Assembly: GCF_029873635.1 (NCBI RefSeq) | Contig: NC_080420.1 | Coordinates: 124,335,958-124,399,957 of the forward strand | From: Malania oleifera | Taxonomy: Eukaryota > Streptophyta > Magnoliopsida > Santalales > Ximeniaceae | Reading direction: 5' to 3' | Length of the DNA: 64,000 bases | Shown: positions 24,923 through 39,928 of the stretch, piece by piece | Position numbering within the stretch: position 1 is the first letter of the stretch | Layout: the number at the start of each line of letters is the position of its first letter | The notes under the pieces: model-generated | The model's input: only the letters and a program-made list of their open reading frames with translations | Told to the model about the DNA's origin: nothing | Database searches by the model: none | Program-made: the position numbers and the translations under genes

Positions 24923-27081
24923 TGTTGACTTTTTGAGTCTATCTCTTGTTTTGATTATGACAAACCACAATATCTCTTCTGTGTGTTAAGTGTATAAACA
25001 GGTGTATGTTTCTAAGCACGGTTGATAGATGAGAGGTAGAAGTCGTAAGGGTACCTGAACGAGCATATCCCGGCATATTCCATGGAATTGCATAGGAGCC
25101 ACGCATGAAGATCTATTTATATTTCAGGTTGTATTATGTTTTTATATTTATCATTTGGGTCTGTAATCTTATATGATCTGTAATAATTAATGCATTTCAT
25201 GCATGATAGGACAGATAAGCTCAATGACCATAGCTGGACCTTAGGGATCACCCTTCGATCGACCGACGCTAGATTTTTGGGGTTAATTCTCAAATACCTT
25301 AGACTGACCATAGAACCCCCTATACTACATAAAAATATGCCCTATCTTCTAAAATTTAATGATCATATGAATAAGGTTTATATACAAAGGGATTAGGACT
25401 GAAATGCACCTAAAATGCATGTTCGGTTGACCGAACCAGAATGCATAAAGAGCATTTGGTCGATCGAATTGGTCCGTGGTCAACAATTTGACCACACTAT
25501 AGTCAACTGAACCTAACCAAGATAATATTGCTTGGTCAACCGAACCTCCCTGGGTCAAAAGTTGAGCCTTCGGTCGACCAACCCAAAATGAGCTTCAATG
25601 CTCTAGTCGACCGAACATCCTCAGGAGAAACCCCAAGCACCTGGTAGACCAAACTTCCTAATTCAAAATGATATGATAGACTGAACCGTGCAAATTTTGG
25701 AAATCGCCTTCAAAATCTCAAGATGGTCGACCATCTTCTTAGGTCAATTTTTACCTAGTCGACCGAACTGAGATACTCGGTCAACCGAACCTCAAGTCTA
25801 GTTGACTGAACTTATCGAGTTGGCGAATTTTTTACCGAGTATAAACTGGGTTAATTTTAATTAAACTCACTTAATCTTTTTCAAAAATGCCCAACATGTC
25901 CCCAACGACTATAGTTTTTCCCAAAATCTACATATAGCCCTTCACTTGCAAAAATTAAGCATGAATTAAGATTTGAGATTAGGAAAAATTCTCTGAAAAT
26001 ATTTTTGTCCAAAATCTCTATATTTTCATATATCTTCAATCCTATTGCAAAAATCTACCTCTTATACTCATCTAGTTATTTATCTTGAAAGAAGGTTGTA
26101 TTCTTTATACTTTTTGCATAGGCTAAACTCTCCCTAGTTTTTATTTGATTACGTTTTGATTTTTGAAGAGTTAGTTAAGGTGTTTTTTAGTTAAGGTTTT
26201 TCCCATAATATTTCTTTCATAAATATTTGATTGGGAAAAACCCTTGTGTGGCTTAAGATCCTGCATCCTCATTGCAAATATCATAAGCTTGATTTGTGCT
26301 TTGACGACAACATCTTTATCAAGCTTAAAAACCCTATTATCTATTGTGCTTCATATTTGAGAAATATTTATGTGATATTCATTTAAGGTTATAGAGATTA
26401 TTTGATTGTGCACACAAGAAGCATATTAGCTTGATATCAAAAGTCTCACTCTCACATACGCACATTGATATATATCCTGCTGTGAGTTAACACTTGGTTA
26501 CCAAAATCTCACTCGAGCTTAATATCCTATCATACATGAGTGCATTATTCAGTTGAGCTTATTGGTACATATCTGCTTAGTGTAAGAAAAATTTTACGTG
26601 TACGCACATTATTGGTTAAATTTGTTGTATTCCAAGCACGAGCCTGAAGAGAGAGACTAGCCCTGTTGAATAGTCCTGGATTGGTTTAGACCCGGTTAGG
26701 AAAGTTAGGTACACCATCCTAATAAGGTGTAGGCTGAGGTCAACCCCGTTAATTGACATAGTTGTAACCTGTACCGCTCCACCCGTTAAGTGAGCATTAG
26801 TGGAATCCTAGGGCTTGCGAGCTAGAGGTGGGAACGTAGGCACAATTGACCGAACCCCGATAACATATCGTGCGTGTACTTTATATTCTCAGCACTTTAT
26901 ATTCCTGCACGTGTATGTTATAGCGCATGATTTAATTTCTGCATATTATCTGCGCATTTGTGTTTATGTGTATATAGAAAGACCCTAAGTTGTGAAATAC
27001 TACTGTTGAATTAGCAAAGCCTATGAATAAATTTTAAATACGCAATTCACCCCCCCTCTTGGGAATACACCAAAGCTAACA
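24923..27081 (+). mobile_element. solo LTR I inserted in the L1
   Basis: 2,159 bp from TGTTGACTTTTTGAG to CCAAAGCTAACA, with a perfect 5-bp duplication CATCG (24918-24922, 27082-27086). The right end contains AATTCACCCCCCCTCTTGG, typical of long LTRs of SIRE/Maximus-like Copia elements; that placement is from memory. Copies of a GGTCGACCGAAC-like word fill about 25418-25810, followed by a TATA-like CATATAGCCC near 25931. No coding region is seen, so a solo LTR is the simplest reading. Confidence 0.85.
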
Positions 27082-27617
27082 CATCGGTTTTCAAAAGTTG
27101 TAGGTCTTAATAAATCACACATGCGCAAGAATCAAATTTGTGGCTCGCTCCAAATTCGATTTTAAACTAATGAGGTGGAAAATGTTAGATGAATCCATAT
27201 CCACTTCTTTCAAACTTTCAATGTTCTTCCTTATGTTACAATCTTTAAATTTTAATCTCCAACATCCAATTCGTACTTACTTTTAATAACTATGCATGTG
27301 CCAAACAAAAAAAAGTCAACTAATTACGAGATGTTTTTAGACACCAAGTTCCCAATGTCTAAACCTAGGACTTAGGTCTCTTCACCTTCTTCCAACGAAC
27401 TAAATGATATTTCTCCTCATCCCAATACTGGACACAAAAAAGAAGATATGTCTCAGAATTCTCACCAAAATTAGAACCACCTAAACTAGAACTCTCAAAG
27501 TAGAAAGATAATAAATGTGAATATTGGTTGGAACAACATTATAAAAATAATATGATCCCTTAAAGATAAGTCGTACTCACTCTCTCCGTTACTTGTTTCT
27601 AAAGAGAAGAGGAGTTA

Positions 27618-29425
<1,808 letters not shown>

Positions 29426-29638
29426 AGTTAAGATTGCCACCTAGAGGAAAACTTAAATAATTTAAATCATCCAACTCAACTTACTATAATGTGCTAAATT
29501 ACCAAAAGCCTTTAAAACACCCTCACTCAAATTAATACCCATAACCTCGCTTTTGGACATATTGACCTTGAATACCAAAATAACTAACTTTTTTAGAAAA
29601 AAAATAATAAATTAATAAAAATAATAATAGTGATATAA

Positions 29639-29686
29639 TGTTAGTCTATTTTAATATTATTATTATATTATTTGTGTATTATAATA
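29639..29686 (+). repeat. Copia A 5' LTR, block 1
   Basis: Matches the start of the 3' LTR at 46131 with small differences. It is cut at ATAATA by the insertion of Copia B. Confidence 0.8.
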
Positions 29687-29843
29687 CAAGAAAGTAAATG
29701 AGAGAGAACTATACAAGAGCAAGCGAATATCACTTGGTGTACTTAGCATACAACTTTCAGATGTATATATATATATAGCTATACAAAAGAGTAAGGTTAT
29801 CCTAACATTTTGATGTGGGACTAAAAACTATACACTATGTTCA
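29687..29843 (-). repeat. Copia B 3' LTR
   Basis: Shares GTATACA-type and ACTATGTTCA segments with 34750-34900; the two copies differ at scattered positions and by an AT microsatellite near 29765-29776. Confidence 0.8.
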
Positions 29844-29858
29844 ATGCTCCTCCTCAAG

Positions 29859-32800
29859 CTAAAACAAAGAAGTTGACAAGTCGAAACTTGGAGAGAGTGG
29901 TCTGTAATAAACCTGGGCCAACAGACTTGGTGAAAACATTAGCAACCTAGCCTTTGGAGGAGATAAAGTGGGGAGAGATAATTCCAGAATGAACTTTTTC
30001 CCTGATGAAGTGAATATCCACCTCAATATGCCTGGTCCTCTCATGTATAACTGAATTAGAAGAGGGAGATATAGCAGACTTGTTGTCACAAAACAACAAA
30101 GAAGAGTCTGTCACAAGAAAGCCAATCTTAAATAGGAGAGAGCGTAGCCACAGGATCTCATAGGTACCTTGTGTCAGAGCACGATACTCAGCCTCAGCAG
30201 AAGAACATGAAACCACCGCCTACTTTTTACTCTTCCAAGAAAGAAGATGATCACCCTTGAAAGTACAAATACCTAAGGTAGATCGTTTGTTAGTCTTGGA
30301 CCCAGCATAGTCCTCATTTTTTTACACGAAAAGACTTGTTTGTATTCCAAATTAATAGAATAATCCTAGTCCAGGTGAGGTCTTTACATACCATAAGATG
30401 TGATAGACAGCATCAAGATGTGAAGCCCAGGGAGAATGCATGAACTGACTTACTAGGCTCACAGCATAAGCCAAATCAAGCCGAGTGTCTGTCAAATAGA
30501 TGAGGTGACCAACAAGTCTCTGATACACCGAAGGGTCTGTCAATAGATTTCCAAACTCTACAGAAAAGGAGATATTCGAATCTAGGGGCGTAGAAGCAAG
30601 TTGACATCCCAACATACCAGTGTCCATAAGGAGATCTAGGGCATATTTCCGCCGAGAGAGGGAAATGCCCTTGCAGGAGCATGCTATCTCAATGCCCAAG
30701 AAATACTTGAGGGGTCCCAGATCCTTGATGTCAAAGGTGTCCCCCAAGTCTTTTCTAATCTGAGCAATTCTAGAAAATTCATTACCTGTAACAATAATAT
30801 CAGCCACATAGATAGAGATAATGGTGCAAGGACCATAGGAGAGACGCCTAATAAAGCAAGTGTGGTATAACTGGAATTGAATAAATCCCATAAAGAGAAC
30901 CACATCACTAAATCTTCTAAACCATGCACGAGGTGATTACTTAAGCCCATATAGGAACTTGCGCAATTTACACACCTTTCCAAAATACTCACCCTGAGCA
31001 GAAAAATCGGGAGAGGGATCCAAGTAAATAGTATCAGTAAAATCACCATTCAAAAAGGCATTCTTGACATCAAGCTGATATAAAGTCCAAGTGAAAGAAG
31101 CCACCAAAGAGATCAGGAGGCAAATAGTAGTAAGCTTCGCCACAAGAGCAAATGTAGCATGAAAACTTTGACCTGGAATATGCATAAAAACTTTGGCCAC
31201 CAAGCGGGCTCTATACCTATCAATAGTACCATCTGCAAGGTGTTTAACTGTGAACACCCATTTACAGCCCACCATGCGTGCACCTAAAGGAAAGGAAACA
31301 AGATCCCAAGTATGCTACTGTTGTAGAGCTTCCATCTTAGTACGCATGGTTGCAACCCATTTGGGGTCTTGAAGAGCCTCATAAACTGAGCAAGATATGA
31401 TAATAGCATCAACTTGTCCTAAAAAGGCTCGATAACTCAAGGAAATATCCGATAAGAAAGATACTGAGAGATAAGGTAGTCAGTAGAACATGCTAAAGAA
31501 AGTATATCAGGAGCTCGACGGATTCGAGAAGGATACCGTGAGGAGGGAGCAGGGGGATTAGGGACTATATGAGACATACCTGAGCTCGGTGAAGATGCTG
31601 ACAGAGGCTCCAAAGGGCAGAGTCGGCGAGTGTAAACCTATGGAATAAGAGAGATATGGTCCTGCTCATGGGGGCAGAGGTAGGAGGCTTAGAAGATGAA
31701 GACGACACCGGAGAAGAGGGCACTAGTACAAATAGGATAAAGATAGGCTCAGGTCAAGGAAGTGGAGATGGCATTGGAAGAGATATGGAAGGAGAGGAAT
31801 CAGTGTAGAAGGGGGTAGACTTATGGAACGTGACATCGAGAGAGTGATAAGTGTGCTGACCAACAAGATCATAACAACGATATCCCTTAGACATAGAGGA
31901 ATGCCCTAGAAAAATGTACTGGATGGCCTTATCATCAAGCTTGGTCCAAGAAGGACTCTAGTCATGAACAAACCTGGTGCATCCAAATAATCTAGGAAGA
32001 AGGGAGAAAAGGGTCCTGTTAGGATGCAGAAGATGAAGTGAAGCAAAATTCTACAATGCATGACTCGGGGTACGATTAAGAAGATAGGTTGCAGTGAGAA
32101 CGACGAGAGGCCAATGAGAATTGGGGACTTGCATTCCCCGAAGAAAACAATGGACAATAGACATGATGTGGTGATTTTTACGTTCAGCCACACCTTTATG
32201 TTGAGAAGTGTAGGGACATGTCAATTGTTGGAGAATACCATGTTGATAAAACTCAGCACGAAACTCATTACTAAGGTACTCACTGTCGTTGTCAGACCTC
32301 AAGTTACAAACCATGGTATTGTATTGAGTCTTAATCATTTGCAGGAAATCTTGAAAATGAGTGAAAACTTTGGATTTATTTTTCATGAGGTAGACCCAAG
32401 TACAACGGGAGTAATCGTCAATAAAGGTGACATAATATCGATGTTGAGTGAGTGAGGAGACTAGGGAGGGACCCCAGACATCACTATGAACAATATCAAA
32501 AACTGCAAGAGGATAGTGCATACGAGATAGATAAGATGAACGAACATGCTTAGATAATTCACAAGTAGCACACTAAAAATTAAAATTCTTGCAAGCTTTA
32601 TTAAATTCTGGAAACCGCCAACACAAATATTTAAAATTTGTATGTCCCAAATGGGCATGCCACAAATCCAAGGTTTTTAAAGAGAAAATAGAGGAATCGT
32701 CAAAAGGCAAAACATATGCCTGAAAGCTAGAAGAGGATGCAGGATAGGAAGGAGGATTGCTAAAGTAGTAGAGTTCGTCCCTTTCAAAGCCCCTTCCAAA

Positions 32801-34196
32801 AATCTTCCTCAAACCTGGGTCCTGTAAGTAACGAGAGTTGGGTAAGAAAACTACAGCACAGTTATATTGTTTGACAATACGACTAATAGATAACAAGTAA
32901 TAGGAAAATTGTGGAACATAATAAACAGGAAATAAAGATAGAGTCAAGGATAAATAGGCAGTTTCTTGGGTATGAATGGAACGAGAGGTACCATCGACAA
33001 CATGGACAGTAAGAACCAACAAAGGGAAAGGGGATGTAATGAAAGATGCCCCACCAGTCAAATGATTGTTTGCCCCTGAGTCCAATATCCAAACAGGTGT
33101 GCCACCGGGCGTGCTAGACTTACTTAAAATGTAATAGGGTTACCTACAGCAAAGGTGGTTGTAAAGGAGGATGCAATCAGTGTAGTAGAGGCAAGGAGGG
33201 TAATATAAGTCTGGAGCTGAGAGAAATCTGGAGCTGCAACAGGTTCAGGAGTAAGAGAAGTAGGAGGTGCGGGAAGAGATTCTGCAACAGCTCCAATGTT
33301 AGAAGGTCCCCGAATTTTGCCACAGCCATGACCATAAGAGGCCTATTTGGAGTATCACTCCTGCAGCTCAGAGTGGAGAATGAAGCAGTGCTCAATGATG
33401 TGATTATTCCATTGGCAGTGCTGGCAGAATCAAGTCTTGCAATCAACAGACCTAGCACTAGTAGCAACCTGCTCGGGCACACTAGAAGAAGACGTCGTCA
33501 CCGATCATCACCATCAATCATTGCAAATTCCTCGTACAAAGAGGGCACCAAAGATGTGTTCAAAATCTGAGTTTGGAGTGATTCAAACTCAGGTTTTAAA
33601 CTCATCAAGAACTGATAGGTATGCCAATGATCCTGGCGCTTTGCCTCAATAGCTGCTACCTCGGTAGGAAAATCAAAAAGAGGCTCATACTGGATGAGCT
33701 CCTCCCATCGAGACTGAAGATAGCCGAAGAAGTTAGTCACGGATAAACCCAAAGAATCCTGGGTTGCTTGGTGGAGCTCTCGATAAAGCTAAAAAATTTG
33801 AGCCTCGCACCTTGTGTGGGCAAACATTTTGGTCAAGGCAGACCAAAGGCTACAAACAGTATTGTCAAACATGAACATCCTGTAGAGGCGGTCTTCCATA
33901 AACGTAAATATCCAACCCAAGATGACACAGTTGTCAATGGACCATTGTCGGTGAGTCGAAATATTATTACTAGGGCAAAACTCCAATCCTAACAACTACT
34001 CAGCCTTGCCACAACCCCCAAGATATAAGCGAAGGGATTGTGACCCAACATGAAAGTTTTCGCCATTCAGAAGAATGTTGGTGACCTGCTGAACAGGAGT
34101 TGTCTTAGCTAGAGATAAGTCAGGGCGTTGAAGGTTCAGAGAAGAAAATGTGGATGTATTGTCTTTGGTAGGCATATCACTGTCCTTGGTAGCCAT
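29859..34196 (-). pseudogene. Copia B gag-pol, degenerate
   Basis: Order on the minus strand: gag N-terminus (ATG at 34196, MATKDSDMPTKDN), gag core (33752-33498), protease with intact D-S-G (MDSGANNHLT from 33085), gag-pre-integrase LWHAHLGHTN, integrase core (about 32500-32050, with the H-S-D-V-W-G-P segment and D-D-Y-S), RT (VGCKWVF near 31270, then the LYQLDVKNAFLNGDF block), RT active-site box and RNase H (CSSAEAEYRALTQ near 30205, D-N-K-S-A near 30085, then HIEVD). The RT box reads YVADI (30810-30796), so one of the two catalytic aspartates is Ala. Stops and frameshifts break the frame in several places, so it is non-functional. Confidence 0.85.
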
Positions 34197-34749
34197 TCTA
34201 AAGAAGAGGAATATGCTGCAAAAGTATCAACATAGCAAAGCAAAGCAAGTCGCCGAAAGAGTGGTCGGAAAAATTTTGAAAAGTGGCCAAAAAACCCCCA
34301 GAAAGCCGCTAAAAGCCAACGGAGTTACCGGAAAAAATACCGGAAGGCACCGGGAAAGTCTCTGAAAAAAGGATGTCGGAGTCATCAGGAAATTACTTGG
34401 AAAAGTTGTCGAAGTCACCGAAAGGCACCAAGAAAGTCATTGGAAGTTTCCAGAAATGGGTGTCAAAAGTCCCCGGAGTCACTGGGAAAGTCATCAGAAA
34501 GTTGTTGAAAGTCACCGGAAAAAGGTCATTGGAAAGTGACAGTATGAAATGATGCGCCGGGAAAATAGTAGACTTAGTTTTCTGATGTATAAGATCCACT
34601 AAAAGTGGCAAGTACAGAGCATATGACTCAACCTACTACCAATAAAGCTTTCTGATGCACAAGGTCCACATACGTGGCGAGTGCAGAGCATACGACTCAA
34701 TTGAGAACCAAGACCTTAAACAAGGAAGCCAACCTTGCTTTGATACCAA

Positions 34750-34900
34750 GAAGAAAGTAAAAGAGAGAGAACTATACAAAAGGAAGTGAATATTGCTTGG
34801 TGTACCTAGCATACAACCTTGAGATGTATAAATAACTATACAAGAGAGTGACATTATCCTAACATTCCGACGTGGGACTAAAAACTATATACTATGTTCA
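34750..34900 (-). repeat. Copia B 5' LTR
   Basis: Sense start TGAACATAGTATATAG at 34900; the primer-binding site follows its lower end at 34748-34737. Confidence 0.8.
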
Positions 34901-35101
34901 ATAATAATAATATTATTTTATTTATTATCTTATAAAAGAACATGTACCTTGGAATTGGGTTTTGTATATATATTTAGTTTGGTTATTCGTTCATGTATTT
35001 CATAAATGTATAAGATTAAATATATGAATGTACCTTGAATCTAGTTTTGTATGTACTGAATATATGCATGTCTTATTTATTAAGTACATAGAGAATGAAG
35101 G
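34901..35101 (+). repeat. Copia A 5' LTR, block 2
   Basis: Aligns with 46186-46368 of the 3' LTR (shared CTTGGAATTGGGTT, TAAGTACATAGAGAATGAA). It ends at GAAGG, where C inserted. Confidence 0.85.
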
Positions 35102-38100
35102 TGTAACACCCCGAACCCGCCAAGTGGGGCCTGGAGTGTTATGTGACTATTCATCCGTCTGTGATACCATAAATACCATACACGCAGCAGAAAATAATTA
35201 AACTACCTCAAATAAAATACGAGAGTTCTATGTTGTACATCCAAAAAAGTGTATCCTTTCACCACATATTACATAATTGGAAATTAAACATAACTTTACA
35301 TATTTAAGTTCCTACGACTACTCATAGTTATAAAAACTAACCCTGCCTTGGAGCTTACCAAGCTCGATCACCTGAGGGACCTAAAAAGTTAATAATTCAC
35401 TGGGATGAGACAATTCTCAGTAAAGATGAAATAAATTATATCAGTATGTGGCAAATGAGTTTTAGTGTATACAAAATATAGCTGTTTGTTAATCAACATC
35501 AACTAAGAAAACACATGTAGACTGTACTCTCACACACACATAAACATTTATAAGTGATAGTTCCCGAGGATAGGGAAGATTACACACCCATACATGTAAT
35601 GTCCCTTTGCTCTGATACCGTTTTGTAACTTTGCCCTTTTAGTTAGGCGAGGCTACAACTGATACTTATCATGTCACTCAACATACTTAATAAGCCCTTG
35701 GGCAAAGAGTTTTACATTGCTGTAACTTGTTTATGCATTTTAATTTACATACATGTACTCATACACATCTAACATCAATCATACCACAAAATCCACGTAC
35801 ACGTACTTTTCATAATAACATAGCATGTCCAAAATCATAATGTATTCAATTCACCAACACATACACACACCCACCAAGGTTAATGCACAAGTACTTCAGT
35901 TTTCATCATTCTCACTGCGTACCGAGTATATCTCAATACGTGGTCCACATAGGGACTTTCACAGATACAATACACATATCACCATTCATAGCACATCGAC
36001 AAAAACGAACACCTCATCCATCCTGCCAGTGTTTTTACCCAATTTATATAAATGACAATATAACGAACTTCTCATAATCTTGCCAACATTATATCGCAAC
36101 TTATATCATGGACAATATAACGAACTCTTCATTTGCCTGTCAACGTTATATTGCGATATGCATGAAGGACATTAAATCACACAAATGTATAAATACTCAC
36201 ACCACAACAATCACAACCGGTTTATTGAAATAAAATATTAATCTCATGCCACACGATTTATGTATTTAACCATACTTTACTAAACTGCCTGTAAACATTA
36301 AATCATACTTTAATAATCCAATACCATTAATTTCATCTATTTAATTTATTTAGAAAATCTGTAATAATTATCCAGAAATCAAATACTTTAATTCAATTGG
36401 TTCAACTTTAAAATTATTATTATTATTAAAATACCTAGGCTAACAAACACCAATTTAATCAATTCATAATAAATATTATAATCCAAAATCCAATCTCCAT
36501 ATACCAAAATATTAAGAAAAAATGTATATGTAATTCTTGCAATCTCAAATTACAATTTAATCGGTTAAATTATGATATTCCTGACATAATTTATTTCTCT
36601 TACCTCACCCCAGGAGTGGTGCCTACGACGCTCCTACGATAAATCCACTCCAGTTAAAATGTTGGTGGCCGAAATAGGAACCCAGTGGTATTTTCTATTT
36701 TTCAATCGGCGCACTTATCGCCGAGAAATTAAGGAGAAAGAGAGAGAGTGAGGAGAGAGAGTTGGCGAGAGAGAGAGAAAGGGGGCGTTCTCTGGATTCA
36801 TTCAAATTGAATCCTGAAGGATCCTCCAAGTTACTTATATATATATATATTATAATATATTATATTAATATATTATTATTGTAACGCCTTGAACCCTTCA
36901 ACCCGGGTCTGGTGCGTTATACCTGATCGTATCCTCATAAATCATATTCCATAACATACGCAGCGGAAAACATGATCATAATCTCCATATAACATAATAC
37001 CAGAGTTTACTAATTCTAACTACTAACCATAATAAATTAATCATCCACCAGTATTCAATTATATACATGTCTCCAAAACATTATCCACTAATACCAGTAT
37101 GTTTCACAACTATCCTTTCATAATTGAGTTAAAACATAAAGATATAAAACATAAAATATGCATATCAGAATTAACATAAAAATATACCATTTTTCTTATA
37201 TCTTCCAAAAATGTTATAAAATCTAGAGCTCTCAAAGCTCGATCCTGAGAAATCCTAAAAAAGATGAATTCATATTCGGGTGAGACACATCTCAGTAAGG
37301 AAAGAAACAATATATTAAACTCAGTGTGTGACCATCATGAGATTATACATATCATTTTATAATATTTGCAAATCATTAACATAATACTGAAAGTCATTTT
37401 CTGATCCTAAACAAACACATGCAAATGTTTAACCCACGAGATTACCCGAGGATAGGGGTGATTACCCGCCCATACAAGTAGCACCCTTCTGCTCTGATAC
37501 ATTTAGCAACCTGAAGGTCACAATTTAAGCATACCAGAACACTCACCTTACTCAGTAAGCCCTCAAGTGTTAGATTGATCTTATACTCACGCATTCAACA
37601 ATAGTTTACCGGCAAAGGCCCTAAGGATTGGGAATTCTACCCGCCCATACAAGTAAGTTCCCTCTGCCCTAGTGTGTTATGTAGCTACTGCCACATCTGA
37701 AACTACTAGTGCACTCGCCTTACTCAGCAAGCCCTCAGGCGAAAGGTACGCCTCGCCTAATCGTAACATGTTCTACGTACATACATACTTCTATTATCAT
37801 AATACATCATTCTTTTCTGTCATTATACATTCATGCACATTCATTCCTGTTCATAACTTAACTTTGCATTTCGTTTCACTTTAAGTGGCTCTTTCCCATT
37901 TACATCATTTACATTTGTCATTTCATTTCATTGTCATTTCATCGTCATTTCATTGCATAACATTTCATTTCATTACTTCGTACTACAGCTGGTCTTTAGC
38001 CATCATCAGTTAGTTTACGTAGAAATGTGCTAAATCTGCTAACACAGCTCCTTTTAGCTGTCATCAGTTAGTCTACACAGAAGTGTGCTAGATCTGCTAA

Positions 38101-39540
38101 CATGACTCTCTTTCAGCTGTCTTACATTTACATTGTTGCATTTAACATACACAGGCAATATTGTCCATATTATATTTTATTCTCATTATTTTACTTAGCC
38201 TGTATCTCATACATTTAACATATATTTGCACACAGCATTCTATTTACTCATGCCACACAATTTAGCAATAAAATTTATACACTGCCTGTAAAATAAGCCA
38301 ACCAATATTTAATGTTTATATACTGAAAATACTTTTCATTTCTTACTTAATTATTTTGAAAATATTTCCCACTTTCATCAGTTCATTTTCGCATATACAT
38401 ATCTAATAAACAGTCCTAAACTCGAAAAAAATATAATTTAAACAGTTGACATTTTACCCATATTGAAACATATACACGTACATATAACACAGTTTATTTT
38501 TCCATTAAATTCATAAAATTCTGATTTAATATATATTTTTCCCTTTACCTGATTTCTTGAACTACGCCAACAGGGACTCCGAAAAATACCTGCGGCGCTC
38601 ACCCGGACACTGAAATTAAATTCCTAGTTCCAATAAATTATTCCTGAATAAAATATTATTTAAATATTTCCTAGGGCCATAATTCCTAAATAAATAATAA
38701 TACCCTTAAATTTAGCCAAATTGCTAAATTTCCCAAATCCCATTCTCGCTTTGAAGTAGGGCCTAAAAAACCCCAATTGAAAAATTACCTACGCCAAAAT
38801 GACGACAACGACGATTAGGACCCCGTGGTGGTGCCTGACCGTCGATTCAACAGCTGATTTTACCAGAAATTGAGAAATTAGGAAAAAATTACCTTTTCTC
38901 AGGAGCAGTGTCTAAGTCGTTCCCACGACAAATCTGCTCCAGTAGAAATGTCGGTGGCGGAGCTAGGAACCCAACGGCACCTTCCGTTTCCCGATTGGTC
39001 AAATATGCATTAAAAAATAACGGGAGAGAGAGAGACGGAGACGGAGATGGAGAGTGGGAGAAGAAGAAAATACAGAGAGACTGAGACGAAGCTGAGAGAT
39101 GCAAGAAGATGGAATTGGATTTCAAATTGAAATCTAATCCATCTTATTACCTTTAATATATATTATTATATTATTAAATCTTATATATATACTTTAACTT
39201 ATATAAATATATTATAATAAACTAATATATATATATATATATATATATATCTTTATTTCAATTTTTTTTACTATTCTTTTATTTATTTAATTAATTTAAT
39301 AATATTTAATTAATTCATTAATTAATTAATAATTACTCTTTTTTTTATACTATTTTTTATTTGTTTATTTAATACATTAATTTAATAGTGTTTAACCACT
39401 TAATTAATTAATAATTTTAATTAATTAATTATTATTATTTTTTCGGGTTATTACAATTATATTATATTATAATATTTAATTAATAATAATTGTTAATTTA
39501 TTAATTAAAATATTTATTTATTTAATTTGGAATCACCACA
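35102..39540 (-). mobile_element. solo LTR C, nested in the 5' LTR of A
   Basis: It begins TGTAACACCCCGAACCC and ends GGAATCACCACA, with flanks GAAGG (35097-35101) and AAAGG (39541-39545), one mismatch. Own sequence is 35102-36879 and 39461-39540, about 1.86 kb; D occupies the rest. It shares the ATATAACGAACTC and CAACGTTATATTGCGAT blocks with P, so the two are close relatives in opposite orientation. A GCTCTGATACCG word at 35608-35619 resembles a reverse tRNA-Met primer site. No coding sequence. Confidence 0.82.
36880..39455 (-). mobile_element. solo LTR D, nested in C
   Basis: 2,576 bp from TGTAACGCCTTGAACCC to TTCGGGTTATTACA with a perfect duplication ATTAT (36875-36879, 39456-39460). It contains the family's GGGTGAGACACATCTCAGTAA block (near 37280). 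It also holds a duplicated segment with ACCCGCCCATACAAGTA (about 37447 and 37638) and a second short duplication with CATCAGTTAGT (about 38004 and 38063). A (GA)-rich tract lies near 39024-39035. No coding sequence. Confidence 0.88.
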
Positions 39541-39928
39541 AAAGGGTCATTTTGTGCCTATAAATAGACCCTTGAGGCTTTAGCACAACACGCTAATCTC
39601 TTCTCTTTATTCTCATCATATAATCTTTCTTTTGAGTTTGGAGAGTTTGACAAGCAAAGAAAGGTGTTTTTTTGTGGAGCTTTGGACTCCTCCATTTGTG
39701 CAAAATTGGAGAGTCATACGATTCAAATCGAGCTGTTGTATCTGGGGGAGATAAGTCTTAAGGAGTTCTACTGCACCGGTTCATGGGCTAAGCCAATAAA
39801 CCACAGAGGATTTGAATATACTTAAAGAGAGTGAGATATTTGTGCCTCAACCTTTTTTGTGAATCATGGTTATATTTATATTTATTTGCATCTAAGTTTT
39901 ATCATTTTATATTATTAGTTTTCTAACA
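39541..39928 (+). repeat. Copia A 5' LTR, block 3
   Basis: Matches 46369-46780 (shared GTCATTTTGTGCCTATAAAT, which includes the likely TATA box, and the terminal TTCTAACA). Confidence 0.88.

Larger units (their letters stand above)
29687..34900 (-). mobile_element. Copia-type LTR retrotransposon B, nested in the 5' LTR of A
   Basis: About 5.2 kb on the minus strand. LTRs are about 29687-29843 and 34750-34900 (about 155 bp); their sense start is TGAACATAG. Next to the 5' LTR is a primer site TGGTATCAAAGC (complement of 34737-34748), close to the tRNA-Met type used by Copia. A purine-rich tract (sense TTGAGGAGGAG) precedes the 3' LTR at about 29846-29856. Flanks ATAATA on both sides fit a target duplication inside the A LTR. 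It carries a broken gag-pol. Confidence 0.85.

Noticed and set aside
36880-39455. C and D treated as one long LTR of 4.4 kb
   Set aside because: The perfect ATTAT duplication and internal TGTAACGCC...TTATTACA termini show that D is a separate later insertion.
39543-39928. Separate solo LTR at 39.5 kb
   Set aside because: It is the third block of the Copia A 5' LTR; aligned with 46131-46780, the missing parts are found at 29639 and 34901.
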